Assembly: GCA_015146655.1 (NCBI GenBank)
Contig: VKHL01000076.1
Span: 30,363-94,362 of the forward strand
Direction of reading: 5' to 3'
Length of the DNA stretch: 64,000 nucleotides
DNA from: Ochromonas danica
Lineage: Eukaryota > Sar > Chrysophyceae > Chromulinales > Chromulinaceae
Part shown: piece after piece, positions 46,001 to 58,250 of the stretch
How positions within the stretch are numbered: the stretch's first letter is position 1
How the letters are laid out: every line of letters starts with the position of its first letter
Position numbers and translations under genes: made by a program
The notes under the pieces: model-generated
Database searches by the model: none
What the model saw: the letters and a program-made list of their open reading frames with translations, nothing else
What the model was told of the DNA's origin: nothing

Positions 46001-48200
46001 GAAGAACGCATCAAAGCAAACTTCTCCACTGTAACCGGTGATGAGATAACACCATCTGCAACTAACTTATGAATATGCAGATCATGGCTATGTTCCATCA
46101 GATCGCCTTCTGAAACCTTTTCAACGACTGTATTATCTTTCTCCACAGGTATTGAATGTGATATTGTTGCTGTTTCTTTCGAATCCACTGTTTCCATGGA
46201 AGGAAGACTAGTAACAGCTATGGGGGAAGCAGGACGCAATGCATTAGTAGTATTTTGCTCATGCTTTGCCCAATCTCCTACACTATGACTTTGGTCTAGA
46301 AGAGATTCCTCCAAATTGTTTGTTGGATCAGTTGCCTCGTGTTCAACAGATTTCAACACTTCCAGCTCATCATTTTCAAGCATGGATGTGGTCAAAGTAC
46401 TTGCGTTATGGCCCTCGTCTTCAAGCACATTCACAACCACAGCGGGTTCTTCAGATTCGGAACATTTGTTCTCTTCCATTCTATTACGTTGACCTTCTTC
46501 CTGCTCTACATCAGGAATGCTTTCACTTTCGTTATTAGAGATAGTTGTTACTTCTCTTATTGTTTGATCATGGTTGATTTTCTCTTCATTGCATCTTTCC
46601 ATATTCTCACTATCTTGGGAAGTTTGTTTGACTTCTTCCGAAGATATCAGATTATCCTGCTCTGTTGTGGATTGATTCTCTTCCACAGGCATGACTTCTG
46701 GCAGTGAATCATTTTTCATCTTCTCTTCTGTGGGGACTAGAACTTCTGCATCCGATGCAGAGTGATTGTCTTGTCGATCATTATCCTTTATAGCCACATC
46801 AATTCTATTATCTTCCACAAGTGTTGAAAACAAATCAACGACGCCTGTTGAATTATCATTAATTGAATTTGAATTCTCTTCATTTAAATTGGTGCTAATA
46901 CCTCCTGTCATTACGTCTTGTGGGGTGATTTCCAGGGAAGCTTCTTCTTGGTTGTCTATATCCTTTTGAGCATTATCATGATTCTTTTCCTCCTCTAGAT
47001 TTTCTCCATTCTTCTCACTTTCATGTAAAGTCGTCATTTCCTCCATTGGCGAAGTATTGGATTCTACTGTCTCACATAGACCCTCTCCCATATTATTCGT
47101 TACTGACTGTTGCAAATCCTCTACCATCTTCTCATCTGCTGGAATGCATACTTCCATGCCATTTGCAGAGAGATTGTCCTGGTAATTGCTGGTTGAGGTG
47201 AATTGCTCTTCCTTTGAGCTTATATCCGCTGCTACTGCCACATCTAATGGTTCGTTGTTGATCTGGCCAATATTGGTATTGTTGTCTGGCAAGATGGCTG
47301 GTGGTTGTTGTTCTACAGATACAATTAGATCTTCTTTAAGAACACCAGGAAGAGATTCGTTAACACTACTTTCATTGGCTAGTACAAGAAGAGAAACAGT
47401 AGGTTCACTATGACAATCTTCATTAGATTGTGCCTCGCTTTCTATTTGAGGAATTGATCCATTCCATGTATCTTCTATATTATCTTCTTTCATCAAAGAA
47501 GAATCTTTTCCACGACTTAAAATACTTTGAGCTGCCATAACAACAAAGGTATTAACCAAATAACAAGCCCATCCACGAAATATAAATTGTGGACCAAGAT
47601 TATCATAATCCATCATATAGTCAACTTCATCCATGGGTTCAGCAATTGATGCTAATGTTGTCGAAGGACTACTATAAACACCTCCAAATCCACTATCCTC
47701 ACTGACTCCACGAGGTCGTAGTATAGGCATATTAGTACCAGCATTATCTTGGAAAATCCCAATGGTTTTCGCACTTTCAAATGTTGTTGTTCCTTTCAGC
47801 TCTTCTAAAGATTGAATCGAGTCTTGACGATCCATAGGATAAGATACAATACTATCATCATTGACAATACTATCAAGTCGACTACTTAACTGTTCTAATG
47901 TATCTTCATCACCACCATTTGTCAATCCTTCTAAGGAAAATGAATTCCCATCATCAATAGAAGTGAACGAAGCTCGATCAACTTCGACTTCAGCAGATTT
48001 AGACACTTTATTGCTTGCAGCAACATGTTCAGAGTCTAAACTGTTTGATGCATTATTATTGCCTTCATTACCTGTCACAACACATGACACAATATAGAAG
48101 TTATATCGAATCTAAAGATATCAAAAATGAGACAAAAGAATATCTTACTTTGACTATCCAAGTCAGGCCCAGACAAGGAATCCTCTTCCTCTTGTTTCAT
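43009..48200 (-). CDS. Large disordered protein with coiled coil, unrecognised
   Basis: Two exons, 48149-48200 and 43009-48071 (donor GTAAGA, acceptor GACAG), give 1704 residues; the upstream exon supplies the only good start (MKQEEEDSLSGPDLDSQ). The first half is acidic and Ser/Asn/Glu-rich, with one hydrophobic patch near residue 180 (FRGWACYLVNTFVVMAAQS). A charged coiled coil lies around 985-1040 (AEQQRQLREKEEAKKKKQEE), then LGFSSIKAGLKKKEYRDFVE, a polyQ tract, Ser/Asn runs and a conserved-looking end (INAYRPWSRPRTPDPFDIL). I recognise no family; a cytoskeletal or scaffold role is only a guess. The 3' half is copied, 5'-truncated, at 62.75-64 kb. Confidence 0.7.
43527..44892 (+). repeat. 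Source block 2 of the permuted duplication (part seen)
   Basis: Matches the reverse complement of 62750-64000. From 43527 to 44639 I see no mismatch on sampled stretches, and antisense frames of 112 and 72 residues are the same. From 44640 to 44892, which includes the polyQ codons, the copy is diverged and about 115 bp shorter. The match runs off the window edge. Confidence 0.9.
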
Positions 48201-48571
48201 ATCAAAATACTGGAGATGGTCTAGTCTAATCTAGTCTAATCTAGTCTGTATATTTTCACTTGATGACTGATCAACTTCCGCGCAACCGTTTCCTCCCTCA
48301 AGAAGTGGACTTTTAACTCTTCTTTTCCATGTTTTACGACACTCTCACTTTGTTGCAACAATTAGCAAATCTGTTCAGCAATCTTGGAAAGGTTACTAAA
48401 TGACAGGCTTTGCTTTGTCAAAGATTCAATTATGTTTATATCTCCCCCATCAAGGCGGAAAAGAATAGAAATCGACAAGGTAATAATAATGGGAGGAAAA
48501 ACAGCCGAAGAAAAAGTGAGCAAATTTAAAAATATTTAAGTGAAGATACAATATTTACATCCATGGTATTC
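48201..48571. other. Intergenic with CTAGTCTAAT tandem repeat
   Basis: Upstream of the large disordered-protein gene. A tandem CTAGTCTAAT repeat (48221-48247) lies 20 bp upstream of its start codon. The rest is AT-rich without a gene. Confidence 0.55.
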
Positions 48572-49371
48572 TTATTTCCGGTTAGAAAGGTGCTTGTGAA
48601 AAGCAGAATATGATGACTCAAGATCAAAGAGCAGTTGTCGCACATCACTTTCTTCAATCTCATCTGCTGCTCGCATAGCATGAAGTGATTCAAGCCATTT
48701 TCTCATTTTCACCAGTCCTTCAAAGTCAGCTGGTAAGGTATGAAGACGAGCTAAGCAGGCATTCAGATCTGAGATCAGCGGCTGCACCTCATCCACCGCT
48801 CTCTGGCCAAGCTTCAAAGCATCCATGGCGGTGATGAACGCTTGCACTAAATAAAAACAAAAAACACACAGCAAATAGAGTCAATTGCGAATCAGTAAAA
48901 TGATCGTGTGCAGGCGCAGGAAGAACTAACCAGACTCAGCCACCAACACGCTTTCAGCTCGAACATCCGCAGTGGGGTGAATCACAGTGGCAGGAACGCC
49001 TACAAGATAAAACACCAGTTATTCAGTGAGAAAGTATAACATAGAGATACGTTTCCCCCACCTGAGACGATCAAACGCTCATAGGCACGTGGGCAATCCA
49101 GCTGATAGTCCCGGAAGAACATATCCGCATTAACTATAACTCCCGAGCGAATCAAACTTCGTTCAGTATTCTTAAATTGAGTGATTAAACGACTACAAGC
49201 TTCAGCATATTCTGAGTCTTTGATAGCATCACGACTATACGCACCTTCTAACAAATCCGTGGCTTTGATAATAGAATAAAAATCAGATAAACTCTCTACA
49301 AGATCTCTTTCTTTTGCATTATCAAATAACTTAATTTCAGGAACTTTAGGACAAGTTTTATCAGATAACAT
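48572..49371 (-). CDS. VPS28: ESCRT-I subunit VPS28
   Basis: Part of ESCRT-I in endosomal sorting of ubiquitinated cargo. Three exons, 49062-49371, 48931-48999 and 48572-48846, give 217 residues, the family size (human about 221). The N-terminal half has LSDFYSIIKATDLLEGAYSR, SEYAEACSRLITQFK and FFRDYQLDCPRAYERL, followed by SGVPATVIHP after the first intron. The C-terminal four-helix domain, which contacts ESCRT-II and III partners, has FITAMDALKLGQRAVDEVQP and LPADFEG...KWLESLHAMRA. The exon 1 donor is GTGGGG, less usual but required by phase and homology. Confidence 0.93.
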
Positions 49372-49594
49372 GATAGTGCTTATCGTCCGTCAATCTGTTG
49401 AAAACAATGTTATTGTGATCTGATTTGATGTGGATGTTGTTGTGGGAAACTTGTCGAAAACTTATTGTTTGGCGTGGGAATACCAAATTTCCTAGTTATA
49501 ACTCCTTTTCTACAAGATTTGATGAGCAAGCCAACAGAAATAACTGCCACGATTCATCAACAAAATCATCAAATTTCATCTATTATCATTTATC
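49372..49594. promoter_or_regulatory. Shared divergent promoter, VPS28 / RSPH10B-like
   Basis: 223 bp between divergent start codons. No specific element identified. Confidence 0.4.
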
Positions 49595-52446
49595 ATGACA
49601 GAGAAGACTGAAGTAAAATCTCTTGAACCAAATTTAACTGAGGTAATTATTTCCTCTTATGAAGGTGAATATGATGAAGAAAATGGAGAATATTGTGGAG
49701 AAGGAATTGCCAAACTTGACAATGAATGTCAATATGAAGGGAACTTTCAAAAAGGTTTCTTTCAAGGAAAAGGCAAGTTTACTTGGCCTGATGGTGTCAT
49801 CTTTGAAGGTGACTTTGATCACAATACACTCATTGGTAAAGGTACTTACACCTATCCAGATGGTTCTGTTTATTTTGGTGATATTTACAATGGTAAACGA
49901 CATGGACAAGGAAAATTAACAACTTCTATGGGTCAGATTTATGAAGGTGAATGGCAAGATGGTGTTAGACATGGTCAAGGTAAGATGATCTATAATCAAG
50001 AACAAAGTCTTATATATCAAGGTTCTTGGGTTAAAAATCAACGACAAGGATATGGTATTATGGAATATCCATCCATGAATCGTTATGAAGGTGAATGGTA
50101 TGAAAATCAAAAATCAGGATATGGTACAATGATATGGCGTGAATTAGATGAAGTCTATACAGGTCATTGGTTAGCAGATTTACCACATGGTTTTGGTGAA
50201 CATATTTGGGGTGAATCAACTATACAAACTGTTAAACGACAACATTGTAATTTCTATCGTGGTAATTTTTATCAAGGTAAAAGACATGGACATGGTTGTT
50301 TTTATTATGCTAATGGTAGTCAATATAGTGGTGAATGGATTCAAAATAAAAAAGATGGTTTAGGTATCTTTCTATATCCTGATAATCGTATTAGTCTTGG
50401 AATATATCAAGAAAATAAATTAATGAAAGGAATTGATACAGAGAATTTATTACAAGCTAAAGATAGTGGAGATATTTCTCCACAATTCTTTTTGAATATT
50501 ATGGATATTTTAACAACATATCCCACTATTCCATCGTTAACAACTACTTCTGTTTCCTCACTACTGTCTTTACCACTTCCTCCACAGAATACTACTACCA
50601 CTACCACTCCTTCTCCTCCTCTTGCTGTCGTTACTGATATCAGTGGTGGTGGTGATGGTGATAATCAGGATAAGACTAAACCAGAATCTGCTCCTAATGG
50701 TAACAGTAATAACAGTGACAATGACAACTCTGCTGCTAATAATACGATCCCTTCTCATCTTCTACGTAATAACGAAGAAGAAATAACTATTCTAACACAA
50801 CGAAGACAATATATTAAAGAATTAGAACGTCTTCTTTTAAAGTATAATTCCTATTTAAAGAATATCTATAAACATTATGTAGACTATGCCAATCGTCAAC
50901 GACAACGTACTGTTCTACTTCTTCCTTCATCAACATTTTATACAACAAATGAAAAATATAAAATTGCTATTGCTGCCATTAAAAATCGTAAAATACAAAG
51001 AAGATTCTTTTGTTTATCATTAGAAGGATTATTATGTTTTTTAAGAGATCTTGGATTAATTGATGGAAAACTCTTTTCAGTTGATGATGTTTATACTATC
51101 ATAAAGAAAATGAGAAAAAATCGTATGAATATTATCCATCAATTATATATTCAATTAAATGCATTTCAAAAGCAAAATAATGAGAAAATCATCAATAGTG
51201 GTCATACAGAAGAGAAAGAAGGTAATAATACTACGGGTACTACTGCTACTAATAGTACTGATACCACTGCTATGAATCAACAAGAGGAAGAGGTGAAGAC
51301 AGCTCCAAGTTTTGTCGTTGGTGATCTATTAGATGCTTATCTTGATCCTATGGGACATGATCCCTATTACCAATATCAAGGATGTCAACCTATTTTAGAA
51401 CATGAATTTATGGAAATATTAGTTCGTGTTGTAGCGGAAAGTTCTTGTCGTCATGGACAAATTAATGTTGATCTCTTTCAAGTATTATCAAAATTACTTC
51501 ATCAAAAAGTAATTACTATCTTATCACATGGTAATCAAACTATTCGTTCTAGTCATTATCAAAACTTCTATGAAGATGAAATACAAGATTTACTTAAAAA
51601 TCGTATGATTATTCATGTTTCTTCTAATCCTACGGCTGCTGCTGCTGCTCTTGTACGTTCTCCATTAGCAAGTGGTAGGAAATCACCTCTCAATGGAACA
51701 ACACGATCTTTTAGTAATAATAGTAATAGTCCACTTCGTCGTAGTATGGGTCATTTACCAGGTGGGAAGAAAGATCATGATAGTAGTATGATTGATCTGT
51801 ATCATATTGTTGAAGAATTTCGTGAATATAGTCAAATGAAGTTAAATAAGATAGAAGAAATTTGGTCCTATTTACGTGATGAAATCTCATTGAAAAGAGA
51901 TAAGAAAGGTTCAAATCTTCCACAAGGTAAGTTAGTAGTTATGTGATCAATAGTATTAAGGTCGTATATAATCATCTATGATTTATGTTAATAGGTGGTG
52001 CTGTAAGAGGAGAAGTCATTCATCAATTTTTACTTTCTCAATCCAATATTCTATTAGATTCTTCTTCACAAAGTAATACTATTCGATTAAATGAGATCAT
52101 CTTTGGTAAAGAATTGATGAAAGGAAAAAGACATTCTGAGAATAATCCATGGTCACGTTTCTTTTCTTATGAAGATTTCATTGATCTTCTATGTCGTGTA
52201 GTTGCTAATGAGATTTGGATCTATGGCGGTCCATCATCGAGTTCCACCACCACCAACAATAACAACAACAATAATAATGAGAATAATATTGATGAAAGTA
52301 TGAAAGAATTGAAGACATCTGAAGTCTTGGAAACTAGTGGTAGTGAATTAGAACATGTTGAAACTTCTAATTCCAGTGTTGCTATTTCTGCTCTTGAGGA
52401 ACGATTGGCAAGATTTTTGAAAAACTATGAACTCGTCAAGAAGTAG
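49595..52446 (+). CDS. MORN-repeat protein like radial-spoke head RSPH10B
   Basis: Two exons, 49595-51926 and 51995-52446, give 927 residues (phase-1 join QG-GAVRGEV). Residues about 23-275 contain ten MORN repeats of YxGxW/F-x7-GxG type, for example YEGNFQKGFFQGKG, YEGEWQDGVRHGQG and YSGEWIQNKKDGLG. A low-complexity Thr/Ser/Asn linker follows, then helical regions (RRQYIKELERLLLKYNSYLK) and blocks such as FFCLSLEGLLCFLRDLGLI and HEFMEILVRVVAESS, as in the C-terminal part of RSPH10B. Radial spokes control axonemal dynein, so this supports a motile flagellated stage. Assignment rests on architecture and length; other long MORN proteins exist. Confidence 0.75.
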
Positions 52447-53307
52447 TCTAGTCCATGATCTCTTGTAAACTGTGTGATCACTTCGAATCATTTAAAGAGT
52501 GGAAACAAAATGAGTTGATTAGCAAAAGGGGGTATTATTTAAATGTTAAACATTCATATTTGACTAGTAAACACCCTTTGCATATTGATTGATCTATCAT
52601 ATAGTCCTACATAATCAAAACAAACAACAACATTCATTGTACATCGAGTCGCATCTTTTCCTTCAACAATAGCTGTAACAAAATGTTCAATATTCACTTG
52701 CTAATTCCTTAGGCAACAGCTGTAAGTCAAAAAGACGTCGTCATTCACTGTATATTCACGAGAGGAGCCGGAAAAGCTGTCAGAAAACGCTATCCCACAC
52801 TTGTATTTCATTAGAACTGACCATTACATTTCTTCTTCTTGACAACAATGGTTTCATTCAGGAAGATTATTATCATGAATGATTGATTTGGAGCGATTTG
52901 ATGCAAAATAGAAATTTATTCTAAACCACCTAAATCAAACATGATAATATCACGGAAGAGACGAAAAAGTCTTTATTGATTCATGTTATAAATATAAAAA
53001 AGAACAGAAAGCACGACGAAAAAGATGACAGTGCTGAAACACACTGAACTTTCATCTAATCAAACCGTAATAGAATTCCATTATTATCTTCCACCTTCAT
53101 ATTCTCCCCTCTCTTCTTCTTCTACCTCTCAACTCCTATTACATGCCAGAGGAGAAGAAGAACAAGAACAACGACGAGGGGGAAAAGTTGGATAGAAAAA
53201 AGCTACCACACCACCACACTAGACTACTACATTACCACGACTCTTTCCATCACCACAACCATTGTCATCATCATTCATCACTCACCACAACTATCTACTA
53301 CTAAACA
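52447..53307. other. Intergenic
   Basis: The 3' flanks of two converging genes. TAGTCTAG occurs just after the RSPH10B-like stop (52445-52452). No gene or RNA recognised. Confidence 0.5.
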
Positions 53308-53829
53308 CTAATAGTCAATGGTAGTGATAAAATGTAAAATCATCACAAAATGAAATAATAGAAATAATACAAGCATAATCCCCATAACTAAACGATGAAG
53401 CCATAATTCAATTTCTTCTTCAAGACATTGTCGATTTGTTTTCTTTGGGGCACCTGCACTTGCTGTCTGTTGCCAATCTTCACGAATACGTTGTCGTTCA
53501 GAAGAGGAAAGGTTTCCATGACCTGCTTTTATAGCAGATGCTTTCTTACATATTGTTTTGATTCGTATTCTCTCTTCTTCTGTGATAGGAACTAAGAACA
53601 GAGGATTAACCTCATGGTTTTCATTATCCAGATATAATGTTTCTCCTAATGCAGGATTGAGAACAAGTTTTCGTGATGATGATGGTAGAGGAGAAGGAGA
53701 AGGAGAAGGAGAAGAAGAAGAAGAGGAAGAAGAAGCTGAGGAAGAAGCTGAGGAAGAAGTAGAAGAAGAGGACTGCTCGGGAGGATGACTTGATGAAGAA
53801 TGACTTTTAAAATAGTGTATGATCTTCAT
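53308..53829 (-). CDS. Small tail-anchored protein with Ser/Pro tract, unrecognised
   Basis: 173 residues from the only ATG in frame (53829); a longer frame upstream begins with a non-ATG codon. A basic start is followed by a Ser and Ser-Pro run, a charged central region (ITEEERIRIKTICKKA; SSSERQRIREDWQQTASAG) and a C-terminal hydrophobic segment (LVMGIMLVLFLLFHFVMILH) with almost no tail. It is likely a tail-anchored membrane protein. Family unknown. Confidence 0.55.
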   Translation of the reverse strand: MKIIHYFKSHSSSSHPPEQSSSSTSSSASSSASSSSSSSSPSPSPSPLPSSSRKLVLNPALGETLYLDNENHEVNPLFLVPITEEERIRIKTICKKASAIKAGHGNLSSSERQRIREDWQQTASAGAPKKTNRQCLEEEIELWLHRLVMGIMLVLFLLFHFVMILHFITTIDY

Positions 53830-54306
53830 TATTGTATATATTATTGTTTTATGTTTTTTCTCTCTGACAATATTATACTGTATATATTTATGTTCTTTTG
53901 TCTTCTTTGGTGACAAAATAAAAAGAACTCTAACTCTCGGGACTTGCTTGACTTGTAAATTGTATGTGATAGAGGCAATGACGGTTCACTCACTTCTACT
54001 TCCACTGGACCTTGTCCTTCACCTTCAAGTCAACAACAGCAGAGGACTTTCGCCAATTTACCTACTATTACCACATCGGGAAAATACGGTAAAATACTAT
54101 TACCACTCTGTGTGTGGTGTGATGGGTGGGTTGGTAAGTTAACCACCATGATCTTCAGTTCAACATCATCCCCTCTCTGTTGCCTCAAGCCAACAACAAG
54201 GCCAAAGCAAACTATCCAAGTTTTGATTGCCTTGCCAAATAAATCTACTAGCAATTACTACTTGAATCTTTCTTTTTTTTAATAAACCAGAATATTTACA
54301 ACAACA
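53830..54306. promoter_or_regulatory. Divergent promoter region upstream of the antenna gene
   Basis: 477 bp between divergent start codons; presumably it contains the light-harvesting gene promoter. No defined light-response element was identified. Confidence 0.35.
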
Positions 54307-55078
54307 ATGATGTACTCCTTTATTGCCTTCCTTGTCACTCTCTTAGTTTGTGGTTAGTTTGTTGTGTGATGTGGATTTGATGATTTGTTGTTGTTTTCTG
54401 ATTTTCTATTATCTTGTTCTCTAGCTCATGCCTTCCATATCCAACCAAACTCTATGAAGATGGCGTCTTCTTTGAAGATGGCTGATGAGTGGCCTGGTGC
54501 TTCAGTTGAGGCTGGTGGAAAGATCTGGGATCCTCTTGGAATCCTTCGTATTCATGATATCAACCCTCATGTTCTTCCTCATGCAAAGTGGTGGGTTGAG
54601 TCTGAGATCAAGCATAGCCGTATTGCTATGTTGGCATCGATTGGCTACTTCGCCTCTCAGTATCACCTGACTATCCCAGGCTATACCGCTGTGGCCGATC
54701 CATTCGAAAACTTCCAACAGTACGATTGCCATCTCTTTTGTCTCTTTCCTTGAATATCACTTTAATTCTCTTGTATGATGATGCGTCTTTAGATACTTCG
54801 CCAACTATCCTTATGGCTTTGCACAGATTGCCATTTTGGTTGGTGTGATTGAAGGACAGAGATTTCCTTATGGCTTCTGGTTCGGAGAAGGTGACAGAAA
54901 GCCAGGAGAATGGGGATATGATCCTCTTGGTCTTAGCAAGAACAAGTCTCCTATTCATAAGGAGAACATGCAGTTGGCTGAGTTAAAGAATGGTCGTCTT
55001 GCCATGTTGGCTATGGCTGCTTATGTCTCGGAACATTTCCTTCCAGGCTCTGTGCCCTTTCTTCCTGGTACTGCCTAA
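54307..55078 (+). CDS. Light-harvesting chlorophyll a/c-type antenna protein
   Basis: Three exons, 54307-54352, 54425-54719 and 54793-55078, give 208 residues, the usual size of FCP/LHC proteins. A hydrophobic signal (MYSFIAFLVTLLVCAHA) is followed at once by Phe (AHA|FHIQPNS), fitting the AxAF-type presequence of plastids of secondary red origin. Helix 1 has ESEIKHSRIAMLASIGYFA and helix 3 ELKNGRLAMLAMAAYVSEH, the paired chlorophyll-binding E/N...R motifs; helix 2 is FAQIAILVGVIEG. GEWGYDPLGL is the stroma-side motif before helix 3. Placement in the FCP rather than the red-algal Lhcr subgroup is not resolved. Confidence 0.93.
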
Positions 55079-56080
55079 ATAACCGAGGAAAGTCTTCTCA
55101 CTGGCTATCCTCTCTAAACTAATGTATAATATACAATAGCCTTTCAAACCTAAACCTTAAAGCTCCAGCGCTAACGGGCTTAAAGAAAAAATCTGATTAG
55201 ACGATCTTTTCGTTTACCATTTTGTAAGATCGTCGCACTAACTACCAGTCCTTCACCTGGTGAAGTTTTCCATTAGCAGCTAATATAATGTGCCATTGTT
55301 ATCTTCCTTCGATGCTAACAACTGACATGTTATCATCACTTCAAACGCTTCTTTCTTTCTCACCAGGAAAATATTCTAACGCTACCATCATACGCATGCG
55401 TACATACATATGCGCGCACACCAATTCCTCCTGCTAAGCTAATTGCACACCATCTGATTGTAAGTATGCTTTAGGTTAACAACAAAAGGAGCAACTCTTT
55501 TCAACAGCAATTTTTGGACACAATACAAATCTACCTAATAAACGGTTAATTATAGAATTTGGTGACCCCTACACCCCTTAAAACCTTTGCAAGTTCACCC
55601 CATATCCGGATATGAGAGGTCTGGGAGAATGTAAAACCACCACAGTTAACTTAAGAGAAAGAAAGTGGGAGCAGCAGGGAGTGCAGAGGAGTGTTTCGCT
55701 CAAGTGGAACTGCTGGTTTGCAATGCAAAAGAATATTGGACAGGTCAGAGGTCTACCAAAGGAATATTCACCTTGCTTATTGATATTGAAGAATTTCCCT
55801 TTCGAATTATTCGTATTTGACTTGACTTAGTCATTCTCTCCAATTCATTCATTCTATATTCGGTAGTTGATATTGTTCACTTTTATTCCGATTTTTTCCC
55901 TTTTCGTATTTGAAGAGAATAGTTGAAGATTTACGTTGAGTGGAAGAATATTAATAAAAATTCTAGGCAAACTAACAAGATAAGCTGTCAAAGAAATAGG
56001 AAGTATTGGGTCATTATTCCTTCCTTCATAATTAACAAGACAATAAAGAAAACAAGTGAAAGACAAAAACGACAAAACAA
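55079..56080. other. Intergenic with two hairpins
   Basis: Downstream of the antenna gene. A 9-bp perfect inverted repeat (55200-55208 / 55226-55234, GACGATCTT) and, shortly after, CTTCACC/GGTGAAG near 55246-55260 could fold as adjacent stem-loops. I could not match them to a known RNA. A 72-codon open frame at 55612-55830 has no coding support. Confidence 0.5.
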
Positions 56081-58250
56081 ATGTCACGAACAGAATATCT
56101 CCCGACAAGTGCCATGACGGCAACGTCCTGGTCATTAGCCTTAGCATCTAAAATATTAGGTTTTGATATTATGGAAGTGTGGTCAGGTGATGAAAAAGGG
56201 AAGTTATTCTGTAGTTATGTTCATGCAGAAGAACGTGTCAAAGAATTATATCCCAACATCATTACAGGGCATTATCCTCAACATAAGCAAGAACATAAAC
56301 TATCACCCAAAGTGAGCATTTTCTTCTTATATAGTCTCATTATCGATTGCTTTGCTTCATGTTCTTAATACTATTTTTTGGTTTGTTTTCCTCTAACACT
56401 AGTTATGTGAGCTGGCGAAGAAATGTCCAAAGCGTTGTCATTGGTCTACTGTTGAACGAACAATTGATAGTCATTCTGACCTTGCCTCAATTTATGATAA
56501 GCTTTCCTTTCCAGTCAAGACAGAAATGGCTTATGAACTGCAAGTTGATCCCGAGTATGGTTATGGTAATGCTGGTCCTTGCTTTGTGGTCGCGTTCTCA
56601 ATTGACAATGTTCCTTTTAAAGCCGCGAAGTTGAATTTCCTTCGTGGTATTGCAATCGCTATCTTCGTCGCAGCGTTTGATTTAGATGAAGAGTCTGATC
56701 GATCGAGTAAAATCTGTGAAGAGCTGGATGTGAAGGCTTTTGCACCAAAGCGTCCACATGCTTCGTCTGCGAACTTGGCTTCTATGGACAACAATCTATC
56801 CTCCAGCTACACTGAAAGCCCTTCACTTTCGTTGAGGAAAGCACGAATGAGTTCAAAGGATGAGTTAATTAATGTTGTTCGGTCTACTTCAAAGCCTATC
56901 TTGAATACATCCCTTGGTGGTTTTATTCAAGAAGAAATAACGCCTTCTCCATCCAACGGATTGTCTTCTGATAATGATGGTTATTTTATCGATTTAGTGG
57001 GCTCTTTAGAAGATCATCATATCAATGATGCTATTGCATCAACACCAGATGAAGTTTATCAACACGGTGATAAAACGACCGACACCGTGAATCCAGTCGA
57101 CCAGCAAGTAGTTGCTGTCTCCAATTCACAGCTCTCTTGTCCTTCACCAATTGTTGTTCCGACGTGGGATCCGGCTTCATCTTTCTGTTTTCCCATTGCT
57201 CAGGTGCCAGTGAAGTATCCTATACAAGACAACTTGACCTTTTCCTCTTTCACTCAAATGAAGCATATTGCGGATGGAAGCAATGCTAATATTTACACTG
57301 CTAGACTTAAAGGGGAACGAGTGATCATCAAGATAATAAAGGAAAAAGCCGAGAAAAATCCAATTGCCTTGCAAGAATTTGATTTGGAATTTGGTACTTT
57401 GGCTCGTGTGGATCATCCAAATATTATTAAAGTGCTTGGTTCTGGTCATGTACCAAGAAGGTTTATTGTATTGGAGCATCTTGCCGGTGGCTCTTTGAAT
57501 TCCATGCTTCAGCAGCATCAGCAGACAACTAATTCACGTCTTGCTCATCGTCTCTTTCACAAACCAACTTTCACTTATGAGCAGTTATTGCGCAATGCCA
57601 AGTCAATGGCAGAAGCGTTAGAGTATTTGCATAGCAAATGTCACCCAGGTGCTACCATTATTCATCGAGGTGAGTCTTCGTTTTTCGTGCATGACCTGTC
57701 ATGTTGTTGTCTGATTTTGTTGTTGGTAACAGATTTGAAGCCTGACAATGTGGGATTTACAGTTGATGGGAAACTGAAGTTATTCGATTTTGGTTTGGTA
57801 ACCACGGTAAAAGCTCGATCTAATCCGAATGATGCCTATGAGATGACTGGGCAGACAGGATCATTACGATATATGGCACCGGAAGTGGTCTTACGTAGAC
57901 CTTACTCTGAGAAGGTTGATGTGTACAGCTTTGCTATTATGCTTTGGCAAATGGCTAGAGATCGCGTACCATTTAAATCCTACGACAAAGAAGAGTTCCT
58001 CAAATCTGTGGTCATGGCGAATGAGCGACCAAAGCTGCATAAGTCTTGGCCACCTGGATTTAGTGAACTTCTTGCCCAGTGTTGGGAAGCTGATCCTGCA
58101 TTACGTCCTTGTTTTGGCATGATTGTGAAAGAATTGAACAAGCTACTCCTTGCAGAGATCGCCCCTGCAACACCTGTAGGGAGAGATAGGTCCAGTAAGA
58201 GCAAGGCAGCTGCTATAGGAGATGCTCGTTTATCTGGCTCATGGTTCTAA
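56081..58250 (+). CDS. TKL-type protein kinase with N-terminal sensor-like domain
   Basis: Exons 56081-56311, 56403-57669 and 57733-58250 give 671 residues. The first 190 or so residues form a compact domain (LGFDIMEVWSGDEKGKLFCS ... VKTEMAYELQVDPEYGYG ... FLRGIAIAIFVAAF) resembling a GAF or bHLH-MYC-N-like sensor fold; this is tentative. A disordered Ser-rich linker follows. The kinase domain (about 358-630) has a glycine-poor loop (IADGSNANIYTARL), Lys in VIIKIIK, HRDLKPDNVGF, DFGLV, an APEV motif and RPCFGMIV, as in tyrosine-kinase-like Ser/Thr kinases. The 63-bp intron 2 falls inside the HRD codon series and is in frame without a stop, so retention would insert 21 residues into the catalytic loop. 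Confidence 0.83.

Noticed and set aside
55612-55830. 72-codon frame between the antenna and kinase genes
   Set aside because: No homology, composition unlike neighbouring genes, no splice context.
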